DNA of 64,000 bases from the NCBI RefSeq assembly GCF_020091405.1, contig NZ_CP081903.1, forward strand, positions 1,240,001 to 1,304,000. Reading direction: 5' to 3'. Under the pieces are notes generated by a model. That model did no database searches. It was given only the letters and a program-made list of their open reading frames with translations, and was not told the DNA's origin. The position numbers were made by a program, and so were the translations under genes. Shown one piece after another: positions 35,818 through 45,396 of the stretch (position 1 is the stretch's first letter; each line of letters starts with the position of its first letter). The stretch comes from Bacteroides cellulosilyticus. Its GTDB lineage: Bacteria > Bacteroidota > Bacteroidia > Bacteroidales > Bacteroidaceae.

Positions 35818-37068
35818 TCACTGTTTCATACCTAACGATTGTATATATCCTTCCTGCACCACGCAGTTCTTCAGTTTACATGCCTCGATAAAGTCCATCA
35901 TTGCCTTGCGTGCCATCACCTGATCGGGACGTGCGTCACGGATTTCCTTATAAGATGTACGGGGAGCCTCGGAGAAATAAACGATATTCGCCCAATTCTC
36001 CGGAGGAGTGATACCGACGAAACTGGAACCATCCATCTTCTTATATGGCCAGAAGGTATAGCCTATATTATTGTCACGCATCGTCTGGCAGAAAGCGGCC
36101 TGCCATTCATCCGTGTTATGGCCTATTTCGCCCATATACATCGGCAGATTCACTTTGTCACGGAAATCAATAATACTCTGGATAGCTTCTTTTGTAGGAT
36201 CGCCCCCATAGCGGTGACAGGTATACATGATCTTATCATCAAACTTAGAGTCCTTGAACGGCTTGAAGTTACCATTCCATTGTGCACCACCCAACAGGAT
36301 AATATGGTTAGTGTCCACCTCACGGATAGCAGCTACACCCATCTTATAGATATCCTCCAGCTTACCGTTCAGTTCTTCCATATTGGGGAAGTACGGAGCA
36401 ATGGGCTCATTGAAAAGCTCATAACCGAGGATAACCGGCTCATTCTTATACCGGTCTGCAATCTTGCGCCAAATGTCGCAATACAATTGCTGACTCGTTT
36501 CGCTTTCAAACAGCCAGGGATATCCGTAACTATCATCGATATTATCACCAGTCTGTCCGCCCGGAGCATCGTGCATATCGAGAATCAGATAAAGGTCAGC
36601 TTCACGGCACCATTCCACTACACTGTCCACACGGGCAAAGCCGTCCTGAGCGGTGGTCAGTCCCATAAAGTCCTCATCGGTGAAGAGTTTATAATGGAAC
36701 GGGAGGCGGATAGTGTTCGCACCTGTGTTCTTGATGAACTGTACGTCCTCACGGGTAATGTAATTGTCTTTAAACGCTTTCCAGAATTCGGCGGTAAAGT
36801 CGGGTCCCACCAGCTGGCTGAACATTTCATTGATGAAACGGGGCGAGTTGGTCTTGCTGAACTTAAACATATACCCTTCCGGGTTCAGCCAGTTACCCAG
36901 ATTGGTACCCATGATAAAGAGTTTCGTACCGTCGGGCTTAATCAGGTCTTGCCCTTGAATTGTTACAAACGCGGCAGGTTCCTGTGCTTTTTCTGCCTTT
37001 TCACCGCAACTGCCTAACATCAGGGAGGCGGCAAGGAGGGATGTACCCACTAAAATTGATTTGAACAT
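35818..37068 (-). CDS. GH5 glycoside hydrolase lipoprotein
   Basis: 416 aa. The lipobox is MLGSC with Cys21. GH5 motifs: GTNLGNWLNPEGYMF, IRLPFHYKLF, LDMHDAPGG, acid/base in ELFNEPIAP (Glu221) and nucleophile in MGEIGHNTD (Glu314). The family splits into many beta-glucanase and mannanase subfamilies; the GTNLGNWL and HDAPGG signatures recall fungal-type exo-glucanase-like members (beta-1,3/1,6), but the subfamily is not certain. Position between the GH30 and GH3 genes supports a beta-glucan substrate. Gaps to neighbours are 18 and 79 nt. Confidence 0.88.
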   Translation of the reverse strand: MFKSILVGTSLLAASLMLGSCGEKAEKAQEPAAFVTIQGQDLIKPDGTKLFIMGTNLGNWLNPEGYMFKFSKTNSPRFINEMFSQLVGPDFTAEFWKAFKDNYITREDVQFIKNTGANTIRLPFHYKLFTDEDFMGLTTAQDGFARVDSVVEWCREADLYLILDMHDAPGGQTGDNIDDSYGYPWLFESETSQQLYCDIWRKIADRYKNEPVILGYELFNEPIAPYFPNMEELNGKLEDIYKMGVAAIREVDTNHIILLGGAQWNGNFKPFKDSKFDDKIMYTCHRYGGDPTKEAIQSIIDFRDKVNLPMYMGEIGHNTDEWQAAFCQTMRDNNIGYTFWPYKKMDGSSFVGITPPENWANIVYFSEAPRTSYKEIRDARPDQVMARKAMMDFIEACKLKNCVVQEGYIQSLGMKQ

Positions 37069-37086
37069 GGTATTATAAATATAAGA

Positions 37087-38562
37087 TTATTTCTTCCAGC
37101 GATAAGATGCCACAGCCTTGGCAGGCACTACACAATCCACGCAATTCTTTCCGTCCGTTACTGTCAGTCTGGCTTCAGAGGTTCCTTCATTCAACAGCAC
37201 AAAAGCCACGGTTCCATCGGGATTTTCGAACGCAGAGTACATCAAGCCTTTCTCTGCCACGCCTCTGCTTTCGATACGGACTGCACCCGGTTTCACCACA
37301 GACGACAGGTGGCCGATGATGTAATAATGAGAATTATAAGTCATCGTCCTGTAGTCTTCACGACTGATATCGACCGCACCGTAGCAGGTCTTACATCCTC
37401 CTTCACGCCAGGGACCACGCTCATTATCCAGCATCAGATTCCAGACAATAACGCCTTTACACCAGTTGTTTACCGTTCCGAGGGCTACTTCACGCATATC
37501 TTCCATCAGTCGCTTTTCAAGATTGCGCCCGTCATTCCACATGCCGATGGAGGTTTCGGTGAAAATCAATTCCTTGTCAGGACGCTTCTGTCGGATATTG
37601 TTCAGTTCCTCGCGCCTGCCACCATAATTGTGATAAGCGGCTCCGGTGAGGAAAGCGGCAGCTACTTCATCATCATATATCTTAACGGGGTATTGTTGCT
37701 GATCGGCCATGTTATCGTAGTTGTAATTATGATCGAAAGCATAAATCTTCGTATCCAGTCCGGCAGCCTTGAAAGCAGGGCCAAGAGCGTCGCGCACAAA
37801 GGCCAGTTCTTCTTTCCAACCCATGAATAAAGATGCGGAATTACCCCTGTTCAACGGTTCATTTTGCGGAGTGACGGAATAAATATCAATACCTTCTTTA
37901 CGAAATGCCTCAATCCATTTCACGAAGTAAGTGGCATAATCCCGATAGTAATCCGGATTCAGTTGTCCGCTTGTCCAGGAATCGAAGGGCTTCTTTTCCT
38001 CCAGGTTATTCACCTTCATCCATTTAGGGCATGTCCACGGAGAGCCCAGTATCTTAATGGTGGGATTAATCGCCAGAATATCTTTTAAGATAGGTATTAC
38101 GTATTCTTTTTCTTCGGTCTGCAAGGCAAAGTTTTCAATGCCTTTCGTATCGCAGCAGGTATATTCGCTCAGTGAGAAATCGGAGCAGCCTATGGAAATA
38201 CGGATATAGCTGAAGCCCAGTCCGTCTTTATCCGAAAAAGTTTCGGTAAGAAACTTCGCACGGTCGGCAGGTGTCATTTGCATCAGATTGTAGCAGGTAG
38301 AACCGGTCACGGCAGCACCGAAACCGTCCATCTCCTGAAATTTCACCTTCGGATTCAGGGTGATTACGGATGCAAACGCCGGAGTTTTAGAGAGCTTCTG
38401 AGCAGTGTGATTAAAGCTTTGCTGACGGTCGGCAGTCGTGATGTACACATCTGCTTTCTTCTTTCCTGCCGCATTTTCGTCCAATGAAGCGGAAGTCTCG
38501 GCACAAGCTGTAATGGCAGCGAATAAACAGCATCCTAATAAAAGAGGTAGTTTCAAGTTCAT
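37087..38562 (-). CDS. GH30 family glycoside hydrolase lipoprotein, second copy
   Basis: 491 aa. The lipobox is AITAC with Cys20. The acid/base is in PQNEPLN (Glu235) and the nucleophile in FTETSIG (Glu336). It aligns along its whole length with the GH30 at 854-2407, sharing CSDFSLxEYTCCDT, ENFALxxEExxYVIPILK and SPWTCPxWMK. It lacks the acidic stretch after the lipid Cys (CAETSAS), which suggests it faces the periplasm while the other is surface-exposed (inference from the known Bacteroides export signal). Probable endo- or exo-beta-1,6-glucanase. First of the GH30-GH5-GH3 operon. Confidence 0.9.
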   Translation of the reverse strand: MNLKLPLLLGCCLFAAITACAETSASLDENAAGKKKADVYITTADRQQSFNHTAQKLSKTPAFASVITLNPKVKFQEMDGFGAAVTGSTCYNLMQMTPADRAKFLTETFSDKDGLGFSYIRISIGCSDFSLSEYTCCDTKGIENFALQTEEKEYVIPILKDILAINPTIKILGSPWTCPKWMKVNNLEEKKPFDSWTSGQLNPDYYRDYATYFVKWIEAFRKEGIDIYSVTPQNEPLNRGNSASLFMGWKEELAFVRDALGPAFKAAGLDTKIYAFDHNYNYDNMADQQQYPVKIYDDEVAAAFLTGAAYHNYGGRREELNNIRQKRPDKELIFTETSIGMWNDGRNLEKRLMEDMREVALGTVNNWCKGVIVWNLMLDNERGPWREGGCKTCYGAVDISREDYRTMTYNSHYYIIGHLSSVVKPGAVRIESRGVAEKGLMYSAFENPDGTVAFVLLNEGTSEARLTVTDGKNCVDCVVPAKAVASYRWKK

Positions 38563-38594
38563 GGTATGTTTTTCAAGGGTTAATTAATCTTCCC

Positions 38595-38602
38595 CAAAGG
38601 TA
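38595..38602 (-). promoter_or_regulatory. Predicted -7 box (TACCTTTG) of the GH30-GH5-GH3 operon
   Basis: Exact TAnnTTTG on the minus strand, 33 nt before the GH30 start; no clear -33 element. Confidence 0.5.
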
Positions 38603-38749
38603 GGCAAGATAAAGACAGTATGCACCTCCGGTTTATCAAGATGTGGATAAGATGAAAGCATGCGGAACGATAACAGACTAAATAACAAGACAATAAGTTT
38701 GTGGTGAGAAAGTAAAAAAGTGGATGAATAGGAAAGGAATGGCGTATGT

Positions 38750-40342
38750 TTAGCGTATCCTCATAACGCACATTTCAAAGTCATCCCGCGAGACGCACGC
38801 TTTATTTTTCACTTTAGCGCGGTAATTATAGATTGTATTGACGGAATAACGAAGGAACTCGGCAATCTGCGAACTATCGTCAATACCTAGACGGATCAAG
38901 GCAAAAATACGCAATTCTGTATTCAGCAATTCACCCTTGCGGAGTATGATCCGTTCTTCAGGCTGCAACAACTGATTGAACTTTTCTACAAAGTCAGGGA
39001 AAAGATGGAGGAAGGCAGTATCGAAGTTCTCGTACAGTTCTTTCAGGTCAGTATCGAGCACATCTCTTGAACGCACCATCTTCAGTAGTTCCTCCGTCTG
39101 TCCGCCGGAAAGTTTTTTGTTGACCATGCGTCGGTAAGCATCCAGACGGTCGATATAGGTAGAACACAGTTTCAGGAAACGGCCGATATATTCCTCTTTT
39201 ATATGATTGGACATCTGCAACTGTTCATTGGCCTGTTCCAGATGACTGCGGGCTATAGAAAGATGCTTCATCTGCCGATATATCCAGATGATAGCCATAA
39301 CCAGCAACAGGGACAGGATACTGATCATCCAAAGATAAAAGCGCAGACGGTCGTTCTGCTTCTCCTGCATGGCCTGATAGGTAAGGTCTATCAGAGACAG
39401 GATGCCTGCCGTCTGCAAGCTGCGGCTACGGGCATTGTAGTGGTTGGTTTCATCCCACGAGAAGCGAATGTAGCGGTAAGCACGTTCAATGTCTCCTTCT
39501 TCATAAAGCAGTTGCGCCAAGGTCCACAAGGAAGCATGATCGGTAATTGCCAGCCGGACATCTGTCAAAGCAGACAAAGCCAGATAATACTTTTCCTGCT
39601 GTCTGTCTCCCAACCTACGGTAAAGCAGGGAACGGTGGTAAGTGACCAACGCATATTCCGGGGTATCGGGACGTATGCCCGCCAAACGGCTATCATTTAT
39701 CCTCAAAGCCTCCTCCAATTGACCGGAGCCGGCGGCTTTCATCTCTTTACGTTCCAGGTAGAGGGCGGAGGCAGGAGAAAGCACCTGCATCAGAGAGTCT
39801 CCATAAGCGGTAGACAAACCGTAATAACGGCTGCGCCGGAAGGTATCCTGCGTATACGTCCCCAATTCATTGTACAAATGACGGTAACATTCATAATAAT
39901 CGGGTAACAAACGGGGAGAAAGCTTAGAGGGATTTATCTTTTCCAGATCTTCGGAAGCTTCTTTATACATACCTGCCGCTGACATCAGATGCGCCCTCCG
40001 GATACGGGTTTCATCTGCCGCATCCTGCTCACCGTGCTGTTGCGCCCAGCGCAGGTTACGGCTCAGATAGTAAAGGGCGGAGTCGCAGATGTATGCTTTG
40101 TATTCCTGATACATTTCCGCATTCAGCCGGAAGAGCTCCGGAGTTTCCGAACCGGTCTGTACCAATTGCTGCCTCAACGCCTCAATACGGGCTTCACGCA
40201 CTGCCACATATTCTTTGTGCTTACCGATGGCTACGTCCAAAGCATCAGTCCAGCCATCTATTGCAGGAATATCGGCCGGAGCCGACATACCATGAATGCC
40301 AACTAAAGCCAGGCCTAGAAATATCAGCAGTTTTATCTTCAT
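38750..40342 (-). CDS. SusR-like transmembrane transcription regulator
   Basis: 530 aa from the ATG at 40342; the longer frame to 40351 would start at TTG inside a promoter box. Signal peptide (~1-21), periplasmic TPR-like helices (~30-320), one membrane helix (~322-342, [19 protein letters not shown]), then a cytoplasmic coiled coil and a LuxR/SusR-type HTH ([40 protein letters not shown]; key part [19 protein letters not shown]). This is the architecture of SusR (DUF6377 type), which senses oligosaccharide in the periplasm and activates PUL genes. It is encoded directly upstream of the GH30-GH5-GH3 operon on the same strand, its likely target. Confidence 0.88.
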   Translation of the reverse strand: MKIKLLIFLGLALVGIHGMSAPADIPAIDGWTDALDVAIGKHKEYVAVREARIEALRQQLVQTGSETPELFRLNAEMYQEYKAYICDSALYYLSRNLRWAQQHGEQDAADETRIRRAHLMSAAGMYKEASEDLEKINPSKLSPRLLPDYYECYRHLYNELGTYTQDTFRRSRYYGLSTAYGDSLMQVLSPASALYLERKEMKAAGSGQLEEALRINDSRLAGIRPDTPEYALVTYHRSLLYRRLGDRQQEKYYLALSALTDVRLAITDHASLWTLAQLLYEEGDIERAYRYIRFSWDETNHYNARSRSLQTAGILSLIDLTYQAMQEKQNDRLRFYLWMISILSLLLVMAIIWIYRQMKHLSIARSHLEQANEQLQMSNHIKEEYIGRFLKLCSTYIDRLDAYRRMVNKKLSGGQTEELLKMVRSRDVLDTDLKELYENFDTAFLHLFPDFVEKFNQLLQPEERIILRKGELLNTELRIFALIRLGIDDSSQIAEFLRYSVNTIYNYRAKVKNKACVSRDDFEMCVMRIR

Positions 40343-40348
40343 AGGGGA

Positions 40349-40378
40349 CAAATATAAAAAATTTGTTTTCTATATTTG
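40349..40378. promoter_or_regulatory. Divergent -7 boxes between SusR-like gene and acyltransferase
   Basis: CAAATATA at 40349-40356 is TATATTTG on the minus strand, and TATATTTG on the plus strand lies at 40371-40378. They form an inverted pair 14 nt apart. The minus box is 6 nt from the regulator's ATG, so that message would have almost no leader. Confidence 0.5.
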
Positions 40379-40406
40379 CAGCATTAACCCCCAAATGTAT
40401 TCTATA

Positions 40407-41591
40407 ATGAAAAACTTAACACCTCAACGAGTGGCGGCGGTCGATGTATTCCGTGCGCTTACTATGTTCCTAATGCTCTTTGTGAATGATATCCCCGGTC
40501 TGAAAAACATCCCCCACTGGCTCAAGCATGCCGAAATGAATGAAGATATGATGGGATTTTCCGATACTATTTTCCCCGCATTCTTGTTCTGTATGGGTAT
40601 GTCCGTTTCTTTTGCCATACAAAACCGTTACCGGAAAGGTGACACTACTTTGCAGGTCATTGCGCACGTCTTCTGGCGTACGGTGGCACTGATTGCAATG
40701 GGACTGTTTTCGCTCAATTCGGGCGGCATTGAAGGAGGCCTCTCCCATCAATGGTTCACAATACTGATGGTTGTCGGTTTCTTCCTGGTCTGGGCGGTTT
40801 ATCCCAAGGCCGAAGGTTCCAAAAAGTACCTTTTCATCGCAATGAAAGTTGTCGGAGTCGCACTGCTGGCGTTCCTTGTACTGTATAAAGATTTAAACGG
40901 AAAACCTTTCCACCAAGGTTGGTGGGGCATACTGGGACTTATCGGTTGGACATACGTGGTTTGTGCCGGTATTTATCTGTTTACCCGCGAGAGTTTACGC
41001 AAGAATGTAATTGCATGGCTGGTGGTTGTGCTGCTTGCCGTAATCAGCCATTCCAGCCTGATACCGCAGGAGTACGGATTGCGTGTCATCCTGCTGCCTT
41101 TCATCCCCAGTGACTGGACACTGCATGCATTCGGCATGTCGGGCGTGCTCACTTCGTTGTTGATGCAGAAATATGCCGACCGCGAACATCCGCGTAAGTT
41201 CATCACTATGCTTTGTGTATTGGGTGCCGTCATGCTCATTGCCGCACTTTGCTCGCATCCTTACTGGATTATCTCGAAGATACAGGCCACTCCGAGCTGG
41301 TTGTTCTATTGCCTTGCCGCATTCTTCCCGCTGTTCGGATTGTTCTATTGGCTGACGGATGTGAAAGGCAAAACGCCGTGGTTCGATATCATCAAACCTG
41401 CCGGAACTGCAACACTGACATGCTATATCATTCCTTATCTATGGTATTCCGTACAGCAGTTATTAGGTTTGTACTATCCCGAAGTGCTGAATGCCGGTAC
41501 ACCGGGTTTACTGCGTTCGCTCATATTCTCCCTCATCATCGTCCAACTGACCGGGTTGCTGGTGAAGGCTAAAATAAAACTGAAAGTATAA
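40407..41591 (+). CDS. DUF5009-type membrane acyltransferase
   Basis: 394 aa from the ATG at 40407 (MKNLTPQRVAAVDVFRALTMFLMLF); a frame-open start at 40296 would overlap the divergent gene. About ten hydrophobic helices. N-terminal RVAAVDVFRALTMFLM and FPAFLFCMGMSVSFAI are the DUF5009/heparan-alpha-glucosaminide N-acetyltransferase-like pattern. These inner-membrane proteins transfer acetyl groups across the membrane to sugars. The substrate is unknown; the next gene queH begins 12 nt downstream but is not functionally related. Confidence 0.8.
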   Translation: MKNLTPQRVAAVDVFRALTMFLMLFVNDIPGLKNIPHWLKHAEMNEDMMGFSDTIFPAFLFCMGMSVSFAIQNRYRKGDTTLQVIAHVFWRTVALIAMGLFSLNSGGIEGGLSHQWFTILMVVGFFLVWAVYPKAEGSKKYLFIAMKVVGVALLAFLVLYKDLNGKPFHQGWWGILGLIGWTYVVCAGIYLFTRESLRKNVIAWLVVVLLAVISHSSLIPQEYGLRVILLPFIPSDWTLHAFGMSGVLTSLLMQKYADREHPRKFITMLCVLGAVMLIAALCSHPYWIISKIQATPSWLFYCLAAFFPLFGLFYWLTDVKGKTPWFDIIKPAGTATLTCYIIPYLWYSVQQLLGLYYPEVLNAGTPGLLRSLIFSLIIVQLTGLLVKAKIKLKV

Positions 41592-41603
41592 CTTATAAGA
41601 TTT

Positions 41604-42182
41604 ATGTTAAAGTTACAAACTCCCAACAACGAAAACAAGGTGCTGCTTCATTCCTGTTGCGCACCTTGTTCTTCCGCCATTATCGAATGTCTGCTTGCCA
41701 ACGACATCCGTCCTACCGTATTTTATTATAATCCCAATATCTACCCTCAGGAAGAGTACGAAATCCGGAAAGCCGAAGCCATCCGCTACGTCCTGGGTCT
41801 TGGACTCGACTTCATTGATGGTGACTACGATTACCAGTTGTGGCGTTTGTCCATGCAGGGTATGGAAAACGAACCCGAACGTGGCAGCCGTTGCCTGAAA
41901 TGTTTCACCCACCGACTGACGGAGACCGCCCGGTATGCTTCAGAACATGGCTTCACCCTGTTCACCACCACCCTCGCCTCCTCCCGCTGGAAAAGCCTCG
42001 ACCAGATAAATGAGGCGGGACGCCGTGCCTCCTCCCTCTATCCCGGCACCACCTTCTGGGAACAGAACTGGCGAAAAGGAGGATTACAGGACCGGAGGAA
42101 CCAACTTCTTAAAGAACATGAATTCTATAATCAGCAGTATTGCGGTTGTGAGTTCAGTATGCGGAGGCTTGAAACAACTTGA
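41604..42182 (+). CDS. queH: Epoxyqueuosine reductase QueH
   Basis: 192 aa, normal for QueH. Cysteine motifs: HSCCAPC (Cys18, 19, 22), SRCLKCFTHR and the C-terminal YCGCEFS. Adenine/iron-binding context FYYNPNIYPQEEYEIRK and TTLASSRWKSLDQIN are conserved. It reduces epoxyqueuosine to queuosine in tRNA, in the cytoplasm, replacing QueG. A decayed second copy of its last ~33 codons lies at 43150-43251, beyond the KilA-N gene. Confidence 0.95.
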   Translation: MLKLQTPNNENKVLLHSCCAPCSSAIIECLLANDIRPTVFYYNPNIYPQEEYEIRKAEAIRYVLGLGLDFIDGDYDYQLWRLSMQGMENEPERGSRCLKCFTHRLTETARYASEHGFTLFTTTLASSRWKSLDQINEAGRRASSLYPGTTFWEQNWRKGGLQDRRNQLLKEHEFYNQQYCGCEFSMRRLETT

Positions 42183-42328
42183 TAATTATATAAACAGTGG
42201 TCAAGTATCTATCAGAGGAGCCGTCAATCGAATCTACTTCTGGCATTCTTTGAAAGATTGTGTTGGATTATAGAAAAATTTAAAAGGAAAAGCATACCTT
42301 TACAGGTGTTTTAAACAGAAGAAACAAG

Positions 42329-43144
42329 ATGGCTAAGAAAGCAGTACTTCAAGTGAAGGACATTACGATAAGAACCTTACTGCAAAACGGAATAGATTAC
42401 ATTTGCATTACAGATATAGCCCGTCAGAAAAATCCGATAGAGCCGAAAGATGTCGTTAAGAACTGGATGCGGTTAAAAAACACATTGGAATATCTCGGTT
42501 TGTGGGAGAAGCTGAATAATCCGGACTTTAAAGGGGTCGAATTCGACCCCCTTTTAGCAGAAGCAGGCAGCAACGCCTTTACCATGAGCCCCACTCGTTG
42601 GATTGAAATAACCAGTGCCATTGGCATCGTCTCTAAGAATGGGGCAGGTGGAGGTACTTATGCACAACGTGATATTGCATTCAAGTTTGCCAGTTGGGTG
42701 TCGGTGGAATTTGAATTATACCTTGTCAAGGAGTTCCAGCGCCTCAAAGAGCAGGAACAAGCCCAGATAGGGTGGAGTGCGAAGCGTGAGTTGTCCAAAA
42801 TCAACTACCGCATTCACACCGACGCCATCCGTCAGAACCTGATCCCAGCAGAAGTTACCCCGCAACAAGCCTCGCGCATCTATGCCAGCGAAGCTGACGT
42901 GCTGAACGTAGCCATGTTCGGCATAACCGCCCTCGAATGGCGCGACTCGCACCCCGACCTGAAAGGCAACGTGCGCGACTATGCCACGGTGAACGAACTG
43001 ATCTGCCTCTCGAACATGGAGAACCTCAATGCCGTATTCATAGGCGAAGGGCTCCCGCAGCACGAACGCCTCGTCCGGCTCAACCAGATAGCCATTCATC
43101 AGATGCAGGTGCTGGAAGACGTAAACAAGAAACTGCTGCGATAA
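42329..43144 (+). CDS. KilA-N domain protein
   Basis: 271 aa, no signal peptide. Residues ~15-150 form a KilA-N DNA-binding domain: DYICITDIARQKNP, VVKNWMRLKNTLEYLGLWE, MSPTRWIEITSAIGIVSKNG and GGTYAQRDIAFKFASWVSVEFELYLVKEFQRL (key part FKFASWVSVEF). The C-terminal half (ASRIYASEADVLNVAMFGITALEWRD) is a helical domain common to Bacteroides stand-alone KilA-N proteins. KilA-N is widespread in phages and large DNA viruses as an antirepressor-like or regulatory module; here no other phage gene is present. It lies between the intact queH and the queH 3' remnant. Confidence 0.88.
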   Translation: MAKKAVLQVKDITIRTLLQNGIDYICITDIARQKNPIEPKDVVKNWMRLKNTLEYLGLWEKLNNPDFKGVEFDPLLAEAGSNAFTMSPTRWIEITSAIGIVSKNGAGGGTYAQRDIAFKFASWVSVEFELYLVKEFQRLKEQEQAQIGWSAKRELSKINYRIHTDAIRQNLIPAEVTPQQASRIYASEADVLNVAMFGITALEWRDSHPDLKGNVRDYATVNELICLSNMENLNAVFIGEGLPQHERLVRLNQIAIHQMQVLEDVNKKLLR

Positions 43145-43149
43145 GTAGT

Positions 43150-43251
43150 CGAAAAGGCGAACTACAGGATTGACGAAATCAACTTCTCAAAAAACATGAC
43201 TTCTACAACCAGCAATATTATGGTTGTGAGTTCAGTAGGCGCAGGGCCTAA
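43150..43251 (+). pseudogene. Decayed duplicate of the queH 3' end
   Basis: The reading frame RKGELQD*RNQLLKKHDFYNQQYYGCEFSRRRA* aligns residue for residue with the end of QueH (RKGGLQDRRNQLLKEHEF and NQQYCGCEFSMRR). It has an internal TGA (43171-43173) and Tyr in place of the first Cys of CGC. Nothing of queH before this point is present. Confidence 0.9.
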
Positions 43252-43695
43252 TCACATTTGTTGTATATACTTATCCAGACTATTTACAGCGGATAAGGAG
43301 AGCTTATTCTTTATTCGCTGTTTAGTTTTCAATACTGATTGAGGAGTGATATTAAAAAGAGTCGCTACAGTCTTATTACATAGCCGAGCGCGAACCAAAT
43401 AACACAATTTCAGTTCCTGAGAGCTCAATGTATACTCTGCCAGTTCTTCCGACAAACAACCTCCGTAAAACCAATCAATAATAGTGAAGAGGTTCTGCCA
43501 TTCAGTTTCATCTCTGATAATACCATAAGAAGAATGCTGATGAAGCCGTAACAACTGGCTCATGGCCAATAATAAAGAAGAAGAGCAATCTGCCAATACA
43601 GATGCTTCCTGATAGTTTTTCAGCTGTTTTGTCAGTTGCTTATTTCTGAACAGTAAGCAAGCATTCCAATTATCACTGTAAGTGTCCATATACAT
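43252..43695 (-). CDS. Small HTH protein resembling a SusR C-terminal domain
   Basis: 147 aa, no signal peptide or membrane helix. The C-terminal ~55 residues (TLSSQELKLCYLVRARLCNKTVATLFNITPQSVLKTKQRIKNKL; key part NKTVATLFNITPQSVLKTK) form the HTH of SusR/DUF6377-like regulators. The N-terminal ~90 residues are helical and unassigned. It is either a free-standing cytoplasmic regulator or what remains of a larger sensor. It is encoded downstream of the O-antigen-ligase-like gene on the same strand (26 nt). Confidence 0.65.
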   Translation of the reverse strand: MYMDTYSDNWNACLLFRNKQLTKQLKNYQEASVLADCSSSLLLAMSQLLRLHQHSSYGIIRDETEWQNLFTIIDWFYGGCLSEELAEYTLSSQELKLCYLVRARLCNKTVATLFNITPQSVLKTKQRIKNKLSLSAVNSLDKYIQQM

Positions 43696-43721
43696 CTCCT
43701 ATTTTTATAATATTCTCCTAA

Positions 43722-45395
43722 TTATTTTTCCAGCTCCTTTGCTATTTCCTCCACTTCCCTGCGCATCTCCTCAATAGCCATAGAATGAATTTTAGGCGCT
43801 TTCATCAGCACTATTCGCTTCATCTCCTCAAACTTCTCCCTATTCAGAAATTCCGGTTCGGCATATAGCTTCGCCAGCAAATAGTAAGGATAAATCCGCC
43901 CGGGCAAACGATGGACCGAAGCCAGAAGAAGTTCCTCAGCCCAATTGTAGCAACGCAGTGCCTGATAATTCTTGCCAATGACATTCAGTATCATCGGATC
44001 AGCGCAATATACCAGGGCCTTATCCAGATATTTATTAGACTCATTATAAAACCCTGCCTTATGAAGGCTATGCCCATATTCAAACAAGAATGTCCCTTTC
44101 TCCCTCAGTTGCGGATAGAGCTTATCATAAGCCGCATTTGCCGCTGTATAGGCTCCCGCATGATAAAGTATACGGGCATTCACCCAGTCCCGACAAGCAT
44201 CCTTTTCCCGTTGCCACTTGTTATGAAAACCGCCTGTCCATATAATAAGACAAGCAGATAAAATAACCGGTTTAGCTATTATATCTCCTATTCCACAAGC
44301 CAGCAATAAGCACACATAGGCTACAATGAAGGCCGGGAGATGCATAGGATAAGAAGAAAAAGAGAAAACAAGCAAAGTGACAATTGCACCGCATACACCG
44401 TAGCGCCTAAACTGTGTCCCTGCCCATAAACAGGCAAAAGTAATCACTATCAACATTATACAGATGGCAGGCCCCTGCGTCAGAGTCAGTTCCAGATACT
44501 CATTAAACGCATATTCCGGACTTCCGGCTACCTGCTCTTCCCATTCGGCATAATCTCCTTTGGCAAAATAGGCCTCCTGTGCCTCACCGTATGCAAAAGC
44601 AAATCCTTTATCACAGCCCCAAGGATGGTTGGCTATAGCCTGACAAGTGATTTTCCATAGAAATAAACGTCCCAGAGCGGAGTCCGGCTTCAGGAAGAAA
44701 GCTCCCGCACCTCCCACTATCAAAACAAGAAATATCCCTATCCCCCACGAGACATATCTCTTCTTATACCTCCGCCACAATAATTTCCATTTACGACTAT
44801 CCCGATGCATATACATCACCCAGCCGCATCCTATCAAGGCAGCCACCCATGCCGAACGGCTCATAGTGGCCGGCAATACACAAAGGATGAGTACCCCTAC
44901 AACTCCTGCTGCAGCTCTCTCTATCTTTAAGGAGGTAATCAGCCATTTCCAATCTCTGAATCGTACAAAATGATGCAGACAGAGCGGCAGCACCATCGCC
45001 AGATATCCGGCATACGGACCGGGATTGAAGAAAGAGCCGGTGAGTGCATAACGAAAATGACCGGAAGCAGAAAAGCCATACAATTGGCGTAATCCCCAAA
45101 TAGCCTCAACTCCTCCAAAAAGTATCAGACTCCATGATACATAAGCAGAAAAATGCGGAAAAGAGAATATTTGCTTCCAGGAAGTTCTACCCCAAATCTG
45201 CAACAGGCAGGTAATGGCAATACAACTGGTCGAGAACAGTACAACCTTTCCAAACCACACCCATTGCCCGATGGTTTCCGCGGCAGGAAGTTCAGGTGTT
45301 GTCACACATACCAGGCTCAGCAAAGCACAGACTGCAAGAAACTGTAATAGAACCACAACTGCATCTCTTATTTTATGTATCCGCACTTTCATCAT
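43722..45395 (-). CDS. O-antigen-ligase-like membrane protein with TPR tail
   Basis: 557 aa with about ten to twelve hydrophobic helices in residues 1-385, then a soluble TPR-like tail (~395-530, NARILYHAGAYTAANAAYDKLYPQL, KALVYCADPMILNVIGKNYQAL). The large loop between the middle helices contains GSFFNPGPYAGYLAM and HPWGCDKGFAFAYGEAQ, the Wzy_C (O-antigen ligase/PglL) pattern. Members link lipid-borne glycans to lipid A or to protein. In Bacteroides this variant is repeatedly seen beside NVEALA and propeller genes, so the acceptor could be a peptide or protein (inference). It is preceded by the signal peptidase gene (1 nt). Confidence 0.75.
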   Translation of the reverse strand: MMKVRIHKIRDAVVVLLQFLAVCALLSLVCVTTPELPAAETIGQWVWFGKVVLFSTSCIAITCLLQIWGRTSWKQIFSFPHFSAYVSWSLILFGGVEAIWGLRQLYGFSASGHFRYALTGSFFNPGPYAGYLAMVLPLCLHHFVRFRDWKWLITSLKIERAAAGVVGVLILCVLPATMSRSAWVAALIGCGWVMYMHRDSRKWKLLWRRYKKRYVSWGIGIFLVLIVGGAGAFFLKPDSALGRLFLWKITCQAIANHPWGCDKGFAFAYGEAQEAYFAKGDYAEWEEQVAGSPEYAFNEYLELTLTQGPAICIMLIVITFACLWAGTQFRRYGVCGAIVTLLVFSFSSYPMHLPAFIVAYVCLLLACGIGDIIAKPVILSACLIIWTGGFHNKWQREKDACRDWVNARILYHAGAYTAANAAYDKLYPQLREKGTFLFEYGHSLHKAGFYNESNKYLDKALVYCADPMILNVIGKNYQALRCYNWAEELLLASVHRLPGRIYPYYLLAKLYAEPEFLNREKFEEMKRIVLMKAPKIHSMAIEEMRREVEEIAKELEK

Positions 45396-45396
45396 T

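Noticed and set aside
35839..37017. 392-aa plus-strand frame inside the GH5 gene
   Set aside because: Shadow of a conserved hydrolase; His/Ile-rich without motifs.
42183..43251. Prophage or full integrative element at queH
   Set aside because: Only one KilA-N gene lies between the two queH ends; no integrase, structural or replication genes. Kept as an insertion scar only.
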